From positions 46,772,401 to 46,836,400 of the forward strand of contig CM049317.1 in the NCBI GenBank assembly GCA_026874595.1: a stretch of 64,000 bases of DNA. Direction: 5' to 3'. The notes beneath the pieces are model-generated. The model was given only the letters and a program-made list of their open reading frames with translations. It ran no database searches and was not told where the DNA came from. A program made the translations under genes and the position numbers. Of this stretch, positions 1-12,800 are shown in pieces. How positions within the stretch are numbered: the stretch's first letter is position 1; every line of letters starts with the position of its first letter. The stretch comes from Sipunculus nudus. Its lineage: Eukaryota; Annelida; Sipuncula; Golfingiida; Sipunculidae.

Positions 1-760
1 TGGTGTTTGTTTCAGCTGTTCTGGATGTTCTGACATTAGCTTTTGGTGTTTGTATCAGCTGTTGTGGACGCTCTGAAGGTAGCTCTGGGTGTTAGATAAG
101 TATGTTTGCATCAGCTGTTCTGGATGTTCTGAAGTTGGCTCTGGGTGTTTGTATCAGCTGTTCTGGATGTTCTGAAGTTAGCTCTTGGTGTTTGTATCAG
201 CTGTTCTGGATGCTATGAGGTTAGCACTGGGTATTTGTATCAGCTGTTCTGGACGCTCTGAAGGTAGCCCTTGGTGTTTGTATCAGCTGTTCTGGACGCT
301 CTGAAGGTAGCCCTGGGTGTTTATATCAGCTGTTCTGGATGCTCTGAAGGTAGCCCTGGGTGTTTATATCAGCTGTTCTGGATGCTCTGAAGGTAGCCCT
401 TGGTGTTTATATCAGCTTTTTTGGACGCTCTGAAGGTAGGTCTGAGTGATTATATCAGCTGTTCTGGATGCTCTGAAGTTAACTCTGGGTGTCTATATTA
501 GCTGTAATGGGTGCTCTGAAGGTAACCCAAGGTGTTTATTAATATCGGCTGTTCTGGATGCTCTGAAGACAAGGGTGTTTGTATCAGCTGTAATGGATGC
601 TCTTAAGATAAAGATGTTTACGTCTGCTGTCCTGGATTCTCTGATGATTGGGGTGTTTGCATCAGCTGTCTTAGACCTTCTTATGATAGTGGTCATTGTA
701 TCAATTGTCCAGGATGCTCTAAAGATAAGGGTGTTTGTATAAGCTGTTGCACACAGTCTA
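1..760. repeat. 43-bp minisatellite, continues off the left edge
   Basis: About 17 tandem monomers of the form GTATCAGCTGTTCTGGAYGC plus CTCTGAAGGTAGCCCTKGGT. The spacing of CAGCTGTTCTGG is exactly 43 bp at 241, 284 and 327. Monomers become more divergent and slightly shorter after about 540. The array is cut by the window start, so its full size is unknown. Short reading frames on both strands here encode repeated LDALK-like or SRTAD-like peptides; they result from the period and I do not call them genes. A stray pair of related monomers lies at about 3215-3262. Confidence 0.9.
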
Positions 761-769
761 TTTGTGACC

Positions 770-2085
770 ACTTTCCTGGATGGTATGGAAATGGAATGTT
801 GGACGTCCATGGTCTTTGTATTTATATTGCGCTGGAATTATTACTTTGACTGGGCTATAAATGTTCATAACTAATGTCAATAATGGTCAAGGAATGAGTA
901 CCGGTAATTCTCTTGACAACACTCAACTCTCTTGATGTCACAGGTCAGGTCTCAGGCTGTTCTTGGCTTTTGGTTGTCTGTTGTAAACTGTACTGACATG
1001 AACTGAACTGCTGTGTCATTCACATGTCTAAACCCAGTCTTTTCAATACATTAAATTCACTTTTTTGATGAATTACAAGAGTTTAGGCTAAATGAGGACT
1101 TGAATCTGAACAACTGACATGATACTCATATAGATCCACACACACAGAAACATTTATTCAGTAAGTTATTCCTCCTTTGTTTCTAAAAAAATTTAAATAA
1201 AATAATAAATCAATTTTTTTTCAAAAATCTAATATGTACATATTTTGTCTCCTCAGTCCTGCAGTATCTTGGCTGAGAGCTATCAAGATATGGGTGTGAA
1301 TTTTTAGTAAAAGACTGTGTCAGTTGTTCACAGTCTGATTCTTAAATTTGTTTTTAATTTCACCCTTAGATTTAAGATTACATTTCCTTGGTTTTGATTA
1401 TTAATAAAGAGTTTACTCCGGGAATTCCACGATTTCTGTAACTGATTATTTACAGTGTCAGGTAATGGTCTGCTGCAACTCTACTTTCAAAACATTCCAG
1501 AAGATAAAAATTTCATGATTTAACAATTTTAATAACTGGTCTGATTTTATATATAGCCTCAGTGCTTCCATCTACCAAAAAGGTAGTTAATCAGTTTAAA
1601 ATTTTAATGCCATTTATATGTTGCATTTTATGACTACATATATATATCATACCCAGTTAAAATCTATGTACATATACCACAAAAACGAGTACTATATGTG
1701 GCTTTTTGTTCAGGGTGGAGGGAGGAGTTTTAAATTTGTGATATTTGTGAAATGGAAATCTTTGTGAAAATGAAACCTTCATGAGTACCATGCCAATCCT
1801 CAGAGGTAAACAGTCATTTATTTTTTAGCCTCATTTGTATCCCATGTATATTATTCATGCCTGAAATGTTGAAAGATAAAATATATAATAAATTTTATCA
1901 TATTTTATGTTACCAATAAATCAATGATAGGTATTATAAATAATATCAGATCTTTTACATCATTTACCGACAATCAACAAGACGTATTCCCTTGTTAAAT
2001 GTTCTCTTGTCTAAGGTTTTGTCTAATTTTTAACATTAAAAACTTTCAAAGAACTTATAAGAGCATATGAAACCTGAACCTTCCA
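770..2085. other. AT-rich stretch with no supported gene
   Basis: Low-complexity AT-rich sequence with short poly-A, poly-T and TA runs. There is no open frame above 60 codons, no exon with coding character and no recognisable element ends. I see nothing here that I can support. Confidence 0.6.
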
Positions 2086-3030
2086 GCAAGAAAAGACTTT
2101 CTGTTAACTAGAAAACGGGCAGTCAACAAGTTACTACAGGTATCCGCAAAATCACAGAGGCATGGGTAAAATTAGGCATTGAATGCTACTGACATGACTT
2201 GACTTTTTTTGTGGCATCAGACAATTCAGAGATGCCAATTAAACTCCTCATATATGTGCAATTTTCACCAAAAACAGATCTACAGATGGATACGAGATGA
2301 AATTGACTGTAGGTGGCCCAAGCAGTCTTGTATACAAGAAATTGCAAATTTTCAGGAGAATACACCAATTTTCACTCAAAGCAAATGCACGGATGGGCGC
2401 CACACAAAAACAATTGCCAGTGGCACCACCAGTCTTTAGTAGGAGATGGAGGTATCCAAGATCTACTGACATGCATAATTTCAGACCAATACCACTAACC
2501 ACTCCTGAGAAAAGGGCATTAATGTATTCTATGAAAACCGGGAGGTAGGTGTTGCAACCTGTCTAGTCTACGAGAAAACTCTCCCTGATGTACTGACTTG
2601 CCAAAATTCAGAGCAATACATTGAACCACTCCGGATGTACCCCGGTAGGAGTGATTTTCACCCAAAGCAAACAGATGGCTGGATGCCACACAAATACAAT
2701 TACAGATGGTGCAACCAGTCTCGAGTACGAGATGGAGGTATCCAAGATCTATGGATATGGACAAATTCAACCCAATACATTTAACCATTCCTGAGATATG
2801 GGCTGTTATCACTAAGACACCAGATTTATACTGCACAAAAAGGATTGCAGGTGCCGTGGCACCACCAGTCTTTGTTAGGCACCAGTTCACATGTGATCGA
2901 ATAATTATACTGGGTTTTAGAAAGATTGGTCTAAGGGTCTCAGAGGAGTTCTCTGGAAATGAATGTGGCGGCTGCAGAACCTGCGTGAAAATAGTATCCG
3001 CATAACTCAGTTTTGGCAGATACAATTATA
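2085..3030 (+). repeat. Interspersed repeat family A, copy 1
   Basis: This block is homologous to 20425-21510 in the same orientation. For example, GCCAATTAAACTCCTCATAT occurs at 2234-2253 and 20551-20570. Inside, diverged subunits of about 150-170 bp repeat the phrases 'caccagtcttg', 'gagatggaggtatccaag' and 'ccactcctgaga'. Reading frames here on both strands are shadows of this repetition. The family is not identified; it looks like a non-coding transposon with internal tandem subunits. Confidence 0.7.
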
Positions 3031-4440
3031 TACAAATACACAATAGATAATGTAATTACAGAACTGTTGTGAAGCTTCTCAATACCACTATTACCACATT
3101 TTGTATTTTGCTAACATGCTAAATTTCAGTCTGGGCAGTTACAAAGTGTATATACACCCCTCACACAGCAGTTATACACTGCCATCATCTGAGATCTCCT
3201 TGGCTATAAACACTGCTTTGTGTTTGTATCCTGGATGCTCTGAACACAGTGGTGTTTGTATCAACTTGAGCAGCCAGGTCCAACTTTTAAACATGTGATA
3301 CCTGCTCCTGTTAGTTTGATTACATCGCCTCTTGCACAGGGCACTGAATCAGACCAATGACAGCGGGTTTTCCAGTGTAATCATGCCAATGAGAATGGGT
3401 GTCGCGTGTTTAAAATCTGGAGCTGGATGCACACTTTGATACCACTCTCTCATTGGTCTGATTACAATACTTTGCTCTGTGCCAAACCTGTTGGTCAGAC
3501 CCAGAGAATCCTTGATTATACAAAGCAGGGGTTATAGCCAGGGAGATGTCAGACGACTGCAGTGTACAGCCACTGTGTGAGGAGTGTAAAGTGTACATTG
3601 ATCATGGTAGCTACAGACTGATGGGACAAATGCTACTTGTTTGGCCCTACTGATGGAATGAAAGCTCAGAATTTCTCTCATAGCCTTTACTGAGCTTAAA
3701 TTGCATACTTGACGGGTTTCAAAGACCTAACTCAGAGACATTCTGGTACTGATTTTCATGATCAAGTCTTCCTATGGCTGTAAAGAGTGAAAAGCATCAG
3801 CATGTATTAATGGACCTGGCCCGTGATTCTCACAGCTATGGCTTCACACAGACTCAGATGCCAGTTGGACACTTAATGTCCTAATGCTTTTAAACCAATA
3901 CCAAAGGCTTTAATGGTTTGACAAGGTGAGTATTTCTAGACAAAGCAATCAGTAGGTACAATCAGCCGTAACAACTCCTATCACACAGACCTCTGTCGAA
4001 AAACACCCAAGTTAGGTTACTACCTGCAAGCTTATCTACACAGTATTAAAATTCACCACCGTCACAGGGAAGCATTAAACCAGGTTAACATGTTCCAATA
4101 CAATACAAGCTGAGCTCAGCCTGGTACCAGACACAGTTTATTACAAACTAATGAAAATATCAGTTGGGCATTTCTAGAAGAAGAGCAACTGTGAGAGAAA
4201 GCCAAACATGACAGTGCTAACACAGAGGCACAGGAAAAAGACTGAGTATGCTTACCGTTACTGTCTGCCAGACAAATAAAAACACAAACAGCCCGGTCAG
4301 TTACTCTGTCAGTTTTAATCTCAATCAATTAACAATTTTTAAAGAATGAAAATTTGCTGAGAAACAGCTTGAAATAAGAATAAGGTCATCAATATTTCAA
4401 TTATAATCATGCATTTGCCTTATCTAGCACATTTTTTGTA
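3030..4440. other. Unassigned sequence with a stray 43-bp minisatellite unit
   Basis: Apart from two diverged monomers related to the 1-760 array near 3215-3262, I see no gene, RNA or element boundary. The open frames at about 3410-3600 and 4116-4328 (minus) have no recognisable protein character. Confidence 0.5.
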
Positions 4441-4442
4441 CA

Positions 4443-5148
4443 TACAGTGGTCCCTGCTTTGAGTGACCACACCCTCTGCCAAAGAAAAAAAATAAGGTCA
4501 GAGATTTCAGGTCAATCATCTGATAAAGGAAAGTGAAAATTGGTTATCATTTACATCTTGTTACAGTTTCACAAGTAAAAATCTGACCAAAGATGGCAAT
4601 AATCCAGCAATAATCAGAGTATTTTTCAAATTATCCAGTATGTTAGTTTCATATTACTTTACGCTACATTTAATATTCAAATAAAGATAATTTTTTATTT
4701 TAAATATGTTATTCACCATTAATTTATCCATACAACGCGTAAGTTGACCATCCGTGTCAGTTGATTTGATACTGATTTTCGCCCACTGAAACGTGCTAGG
4801 ATTAGTTTACAAAAGAAGGTAGTCTGAGTTACTAAAAACGGTCATATCATAAAAACTTGGAGGAGCTCCAATAGACCAATCTTTCGATCATCATTAACAA
4901 CATTATCACCCTATCATCACCTGTTTATGAGTGAATAATCATCAGTTTTTTTTAGAAAATGGTCCCATTACAAACCAGGTAAAATTGAGAATTTTGAAAA
5001 AAATTGGTAGTCAGTGGTCAAGTAAAGCAGGTGGTTACTTAATCAAGATTTATTTTAATTTTAAATATCCTGGAAATGGGAAATTTTGTCATGATTAACA
5101 GTAGATAGTTGCTTGATGTGAGGGTTGCTCAAACCAGAAACCACTGTA
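4443..5148. mobile_element. Non-autonomous DNA transposon, Tc1/mariner-like ends
   Basis: Imperfect terminal inverted repeats of about 28 bp. The left end reads CAGTGGTCCCTGCTTTGAG, and the reverse complement of the right end reads CAGTGGTTTCTGGTTTGAG. Both ends are flanked by TA, which fits a TA target-site duplication. The roughly 700-bp interior is AT-rich and encodes no transposase. The superfamily call rests only on the TA flank and is tentative. Confidence 0.65.
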
Positions 5149-5149
5149 A

Positions 5150-7997
5150 TTATATTTTACCTTACAAACATATACACAAGTTTTACACTAATTATGCAAA
5201 TTGGTTAATGTTCAGTGATACATCTCAAAGATGATTAAGCATAACCAATGATATAAATCTGTTTTTGCAAGCTGGAATGCAAAAGCACTTTAAAAATTGT
5301 AAAAAGTCTACAAAATTGCTTTTAAAAATGGCTAATACATGATAGAGATATGGTATTCAGACTTTTGTTAACATTTGCCAAGGTGACATTAAAGGAATTT
5401 GGATCCTGAAATATAAAGGGTCAGCTCATTTCCACAATTTTTTAAAGAATGGGAAAATCATAAAAATAAGCACAAGTAAATGTTGAAATATGAAATGATA
5501 TATGATCTGTCATGTAATTTAAATATAGATTATATGGTAAAACAATTACATTCAGCAAATTTATAAAAACTGATGAAGGGACAGATACAACAAATCTAAA
5601 GTCCCAGATAATACTGAAACCCAGTCTTTATGTGTGGGCATATTTAAAGCTGTACCCATATATTACTGCACCCATGGTATATATTTTTACTAGGTATGTG
5701 TGTTAAAATGAATGCCTCTTTAACCCTTCCCAACCCAGAAGAGTAGTAAACCATGCATAAATATACAGGGTGCCACAAAAAAAATAAAATCCGGCCAAAA
5801 CAAAAAGAAAATATTAAATGTTTGATCATTACTGAGGAAATTTGTAAAACAAAATATGTAATTTTGGTACAGTGGTTGCTTTATGACTTTCCATCCTTTA
5901 GTGTTGATGGCTGATTTCACTAGTGTTGCCTGTGGCACCAGGGCCCTATGAGGCATTCACAGAATCATTAATTACATATGTCTCTCATGGTTGTAATGTG
6001 GAGACAATATCAAAATGAATATGTTATATTAAATCTTGAATTTACGTCTGTGGCATCAGAGATGATGATATGTGGCACAAGTCTTATGCTGACAGTAAGA
6101 ACAAGAGGGAGAGGTACAATGCTTCAGCCATAACTTTATCAAATGCCTTACTGTTGCTCATTTTACATTTGGAAGGCAACTTTATCAAATGCTTTACAGC
6201 ACTAAAATTAACCTTATGACTGACTTGTAATTTTTGTGTGCAGCTTAAAAAATATTTTCTGGTTTCTTGTGTGGAGATTCTTCACAAAAGAGTTAAAATA
6301 CAGAAAGCACTGTGACCTGTGACAATCGGACATAATGTCTACTGAAAACACCAATGTGAATGACAGTGTCTATGATGTTCAGCAAACACTGTTGTTGAAC
6401 ACATTTTCTTTTATGTTACTGGTGATTTGACCACTGATTAATTTCATATATGTCTTATCACAAACTTTTTCCTGTAATTAATTCAGTGTATATCTGGATT
6501 AGATGTGTTAATTTTTATTTCTTAATATTATGGTTTCACTGGAAAATCCAAGGACCTATTTCTAAGAAAATATAGAACATTCAGAACTATCTGCAGGGTC
6601 TAAAAATGCAAATAACATTATGAGAACAGCAGGTGGTGTTACCTGTAATGTGTAATTGACAAAGTTAAAACCATCAGTGACCACAAGCCAAAAAAATAGT
6701 TTTGTTCAACAACCACAAAAAAAATAACAAAGAATGTAGAATATAAGTTTTTAAGTTTTTGATAAAAATTCAAGCACAACACTTTGACCTAACCTAAGGT
6801 TTTGACAGAGATCTTGCCTAAGACTGTTTGTGTACTTAAGTTTCTTGCCCTGCTTCTAACGAAGGGGTGGTCCTTTACTCAGATACAAGTTAAAAGATCT
6901 AATTTCAAGTATGACGGAACTTGCTCAAAAGAACCTTAACATCAAACAATGAATTGATAGTTGGAAAAGATTGAAAATATGGCTTAGTAAAGGTTATAAA
7001 GATGGATAGCTTGCATGACAGTGAACAGGAGTTCAATTATTTTTGAAAAAAAATGTCTTAAATAACTTTCTGAAAAATAAAGAAACTTTCTGTAGAAGTT
7101 ATTTGTGACCACGGCAAACTTATATAAATACAAGCTCTGAAGAAAAATATTCACAATGACCTAATCTTCATATGACTACATACCTCACCAGTAGTATTAT
7201 AACTGTAATATGAAACCTGAAATAACAAACAGGAGTCTTCAAGCCTAGAGTACACCAACAAATAGCTGCTGATTTCACAGATGACCAAAATAGTGAAACT
7301 GTGCTAGAACAGTCGAGGAAAAGGCCAGGGCAAACTCCCTTTGTTCTACACTGAAGTGACATGAACATTGCAAGAGAATGCACTGGGAATGCAATTTTTA
7401 TTGCCAATTCAAAATGATCTGACTGCCTAGAAATCTAAACTGCACCTAAGTTTTAAATTCAACCTTAATTACATCTACAAAAGAGATCAGACTTGTCTCC
7501 AGTTTCAAATACTAGAAATAGCACTGCAACATACAGTCTGAATAGCCCAGTCTGTAGAGACATTTAAGATATTACAAATAAGTCAGCAATATTAATAAAT
7601 TTTAGAAGGTAACAGAACAATAATGTAGACCTACTTTGTACAAATCCTGATTAAAACACAGAAAACCTCGATTGGAAATTTGAAGGTAAACCCCCATGAT
7701 TGTGTGGTTAGTATAATTCCCACAGTGACAAAACTCAAGCATAATAAAACACAATGCCAATAACACAGGGAGGGCATGGTAAGTTGATGAAGGGGGTGAC
7801 AAAGGTTGCGCATCATTCTTTCAATGATCAACAACAGTTTAGATACAAACTCAGGGTGTAAATATAAAGCAAACAATTATTTAGAGTAAGCAGAGGTTTT
7901 ATAAACACTGACTCATCAGAACATTCTTTTAAAAATAATAATGGCTATATTCCACAAGGAAGCTCACCCTAACAGACAATGCTACAGACTGGGAAAC

Positions 7998-8059
<62 letters not shown>

Positions 8060-9000
8060 TTATAATCACAGAAGTGTATGAGAATAATAAAATTTATCCA
8101 AGACATATGAGCAAACTGTAAAATCTGACAACTATTGTAGCAACTTTAGGTATGATCAGTGCTTCCATTTTTCTAACAAGATATGCAGGTTATTTTTAAA
8201 AACCTGTTTTCTGATTTCCTCATTTTCCTGATTTACATAAGCCTACAAAAAAATACACTGCAGTATAGTAACAGCACCAGTATGCAGGGTGTACAATCAT
8301 TTAGGCCCTGAATACATTTGACCAGCAGCAAAATTTGCTGTGTCATTCTTTCAATAGAGTTATATTCTCTATGGCAAGGGAGAACCATTATAGAAATAAT
8401 ATCTATAAACAATATATCACTGTAACCATACATGTTTGTCAAGGATTTATAAACAGCATTAAAACTGATAATAAACCAAGTAAAATTTTGCAAAAAATTT
8501 TATTTGGTGAAAACTAATTTTGCTTAATAACTCCAAAAATAAAATATTGACCTTGTTGCATTCTACCTGTCCTTGTTTATTGCAAAATCAAGGCATAATC
8601 CTGAATGAAAATCTTTTAAAAAACTTTAATTGTTATACATTAATGTTTATGCAGAACAACAAGTCCAAATGTGTAATAGCTATAACTTATTTATTAATTT
8701 AATGAAACCTGTTATCAGAACTCAGGCACTGGATGATGACAACAGCTCAAATTCACTTTTACATAGTCAGCTTCCCTATATAGCCAAGTAATCTGGACAG
8801 ATACTGCATTGTAAGTTATTAAACACTGATACAAAAGCCAAATACTAATTTGCTGACCAGTCAAAGGAATAATATTGCAACAATTTAACTAATTTTTTGT
8901 TATGTCTACATCTCAAACTGAAATATCTAATGGACATAAGAATCATGTGTTTAAAGGGGCTTATTCTGAAATCTGAAGTCCATTTATAAACTAAAGAAAA
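5150..9000. other. AT-rich intergenic or intronic stretch, no supported gene
   Basis: If GPD1 continues leftward past the window this is part of its third intron; otherwise it is intergenic. It contains a (TA)n tract at 8003-8054. Several 60-80 codon frames exist (for example minus 7168-7407 and 7602-7876), but none shows a known motif or matches the missing GPD1 exons. I looked on the minus strand for the GPD1 motifs MGANIA and GFCDGL and did not find them. Confidence 0.5.
8003..8054. repeat. (TA)n microsatellite
   Basis: Uninterrupted alternating TA of about 52 bp, followed by AATTAATTATAAT. Simple sequence with no coding content. Confidence 0.95.
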
Positions 9001-9216
9001 TCCCTTAAACCTTACAAAAATAGGCGAGGAAACGCCAACCCCACCACACACGCTGTTCACTTTGTTTATAACATGTGGGGGGCCTGCCAAACCCATTCAT
9101 CAAGGACATCTGACAGCAGAGTGAGACAAACCAGGGTTTAAAAAAGGTGTTTTTCAACTGTGACCGCATATAGGCAACCAACCACCTTAGGTTACGTGGT
9201 TTTGCCATTTGTCAAT

Positions 9217-9343
9217 ATGGCTGTGTCTCCCAATAGATTGCCAATAAACAAGCTCAATTTAACATCCATCCAAGAGGAATTACCTCGAGTTCATTCATTT
9301 GAATGCAGAGTAAGTGAGAAATCACGTCAATTCTATAGAAAAG
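9217..9343 (+). other. Candidate unassigned first coding exon
   Basis: An open frame begins with ATG in a fair context (CAATATGGCTG). The peptide starts MAVSPNRLPINKLNL and has a mixed, protein-like composition, unlike the surrounding AT-rich shadow frames. Two good splice donors follow in frame: A|GTAAGTGAG with the exon ending at 9309, and G|GTAGGTG with the exon ending at 9343. I do not recognise the protein and found no convincing second exon. It would be transcribed opposite to GPD1. It may be chance. Confidence 0.25.
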
Positions 9344-9664
9344 GTAGGTGAATCCCTGGCTTTAAGAAGCTGTACCTCTTCCAATGTGTGTTTACCCACA
9401 TATCATCATCCCCCTTGACGTGGCTGTGTATACAGTATGCCTGTCTATACTGTGTACAATGTTTATTGTACACTGGTCAGTGTGCTGTATTAGCAGTATT
9501 TCAAAGTAATACCAATTTTGTTTTATTGAAGAATAAATTAATCATTATTCAATATGGTTAAGGTTTGTAAATGTCAGGTCATTACCATAAATAAGTAGGT
9601 TAGCAAACTCTGGGAAATGGGTGATGCGATGTAGAGGCAAGAGCAGTGGTGGAGAGTAACTTAC

Positions 9665-9805
9665 TTTGATTAATGAGACAGCAATAGCGCCTTGTTTGAC
9701 ATGGCCCAGGACCTGCTTACAGATCCCTCGCATGAACTGGTGGGGCAAGACAAACACCAGGATGTCACTGTCTTTGGTTGTCTCGACAACATCAGGCACT
9801 GCAAC
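9665..9805 (-). CDS. GPD1: GPD1 exon 3 (residues 76-122)
   Basis: The acceptor is TTTCAG|GTT. It encodes [19 protein letters not shown], then the conserved LPHQF segment, and ends SLIK at the donor AAA|GTAAGT. Length is 141 nt, 47 codons. In animal GPD1 the next residues would be GVDEGP-like, so the splice position fits a conserved exon edge. If the donor were not used, the frame would run on 36 codons into the intron before a stop, giving a truncated and presumably inactive protein. Confidence 0.92.
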
Positions 9806-12800
9806 CTGAAACCGAAATATAAAAATTAAATAATATTGAAGAAACAATGCAAGGAATTGCAAGCCCTCAATTAAATTGTAATTGATTTGTATCAATTCAT
9901 ATCTATTATAATTTTTTTGCATGTACCATATAAAGTCCTCTGTGAACTCTCAAATGTGAAGGAGCAGTTTGCAATTTCAAAGCTCTTTGTCTTATATGAA
10001 TCCAAAATCTATCTATATATGTTTTGGTAAAATTGCTTAATTTATTAAAAGTCTGAAATTTACTACTTAAGTAATAATTGAATTCAAGGAAAGAAATAGG
10101 AATTTGAATCAATACTAAGGGCCCTAACAATTCACAGGCCTACCGGCTTATATAACATTGTCTACATTACTGTTATTCCAGGACACTCATTGACCCTCGC
10201 TTTATAACTCACTGACAAAATATGATCCAACTGAATACGGACCTTCCAAGTAATTATTTGTAAATTTATTTTCAACTGGATATATGTCAAACAAAACATT
10301 ATGCAAAGCACCACTGAAGCAGACACTGGCTCTGCTGAATGGACACTCCAGGGAACAGGATTTCTTTATTTTATTTTTTTTTGTTCCTTAATGAAAATGC
10401 TAAAGGAGATAATTACTCCCTGATAGTAATGGCATCTAATAAAATAACATCTCTTGACATGCTCTGTCAAACATTCCATGTGATAAATGCCTGCTTGCAG
10501 TCAGATGAGATCATACCTGCATGCTTAGGAATTTTGTCACCAAGATGTTTAATGCATCAAGCACACGAGAATTAAGAGTACACACCAAGAATATGTTTAA
10601 TGCATCACACAAGAGACTTAAGAGTACACACCAGGATTTTTAATGCATCAAACACACAAGACTTAAGAGTACACACCAAGATGTTTAATGCATCAAACAC
10701 ACAAGACTTAAAGAGTACACACCAAGATGTTTAATGCATCAAACACACGAGACTTAAAAGTACACACCAAGATTTTTAATGCATCAAACACACAAGACTT
10801 AAAGAGTACACACCAAGATGTTAAATGCATCAAACACACAAGCTTGTGAGTACACACCAATCCAATGCATCTTCCTGACAGCAAGGCTCTGGCATTACAT
10901 TTAGCCCATCTCCAAAGTCTGTACTGCCTTTTAAATATTTCAATTTTTTACGGCATATTCCAAAAATGTTGAGCATTGTTAAGATTATCTTGTGTAAAAT
11001 GTAGGGCTGTAATGATTCATCTGTGCACTGTTACTACCGACAAAGTCACATTTTGTATCAGCATTGCCAGGTGTCCTTGTATTGATACAATGAAGATAAT
11101 GGATCATGTGTCAAAACAGCCTCTCAACACCATGTAAAACATTTATAACCTGAAAAGTCATTGGTCAGATTCAAACATCAGATTGGCATCTGATTTGGAT
11201 AAATTTGTAAATCAATTTTATTTATGGTTTTGAAATGTATACAATGGAAAAGTTGGCTCGCAACCTAAATCATAATAATTATATCAAATATGTATCATGT
11301 AGTGTAAATATAGTGAGCAACATAAAATGATATGTTTCATATTTATTTAATTACGAGTGTATCCTTAGAACTGTAATGTAAGGACTACTTACCACATTAG
11401 GAGGAAGCTTATGGCCTGGCAAATATTTGATGTTTTCATGGTCTGTGTTGATAATTTCTGAGAGTTTTCGGCCATTCACTTCTTCCTCATAGACATACAT
11501 TTTGACTTCTTCTACAAACTGTGAACTTCCCTTTACATTGTTGCCAACTATCTTTGCAATAACAGAACCCCTGCAACAAAAAAGTACAGAAACACCATTA
11601 AACACCTCATCTAAAGCAACTGACTACAAATAAGGAACCCAACAAAACCCTGAAAAATCATGAAAATACAGGGCCCATTGATCAATGATATGAAGGCAAG
11701 TACAGTACAGTACATGTATTACATGTTTTATAAAAGCGTAAACTGAGCAGGATCTCAGTGGAACTAGAATATGACATATTAATAAAATTAGGGCAAAAGT
11801 GCAAGGTAAGTGACCGACCAAAAGGACTCATCTGGCAGGTGTTTAATTTTTTTTGTGGAAAAGGTTGCAACTGGCAAATGTCAGATGTGTTTTTTTGTCT
11901 TTAAATATAAATATGTAAGTCAGGTTTTGGTTGATAAATGTGTCAGTCCTGTGACATTTGTTCTGGAAACAAGCCGTTACTGATGGCTGTCACTCTTATC
12001 ATGACATTGACATTGCACTTTGAGGTGCCCACGTCTCTGAAAGGCCAATTACTAATTGGTTGACCAGTAGAGCTTTTACTCCTGGGGACAGGCCGTTTTT
12101 CATAATCCCTCTTTTTATGACTGTGTGACTTCTGTAATGCAATTACATTACGACAATTTTAAATTTAGCAGTACCCTCGGAATATAGCAGCTAGCCAAAG
12201 GCCCATCATCACTCATTGTATATGGCTGGCATCAACAATGATGGTGAATTGGGCCAGCTGCAGACCAATTAACCAATTTTTTTTCAAAGTACATGCCCAA
12301 GTGTGTGTCCCTTTTTGACACCCATTTTTGTGAAAGGACATAGAGGTTGCAGCCAACAAAAAGGGCTGCCCCCACCACCAAACGTGCTTTTGGGTAGGTC
12401 ACGTGTTATTGCACTTTGACCATCAAAAGCAGGGCTCTCAAGATTCTTATACCAACATTGTTTACATGTACCAGGGGCAGATCCAGAATTTAGGAACAGG
12501 GGGGGTCCAACCCAGGAGGACTAATGAAATTCCTAAAAAACTAGATGTGTCGGAATGACACGAATGCCCCCGCCTGGGGCAAATTAGAAACATTTGATAT
12601 TATTTGAAAATTTTTTTAAGTTCAGGAGGTGTCGTATGGTCAAAAGTAGGTCAACAAGGGCAAAATGTAAACTCAATCTGTAACGGGTGATTATCAAGCA
12701 ACACACCAAAAATCAGGCCAGTATCTGCAGGCATTGTGAAAAAAATCCATACATGTGTATTTGTCATGAAAATTTATATTTTTCATGAAATTTTCTTTAT

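Noticed and set aside
446-810. Opposed 98- and 105-codon frames with repeated LDALK or SRTAD peptides
   Set aside because: Both arise from the period of the 43-bp minisatellite; no start context, splice sites or conservation signal.
9005-9208. Minus-strand frame MAKPRNLRWL... considered as a GPD1 exon
   Set aside because: No match to any part of GPD1 and no suitable acceptor phase after exon 3.
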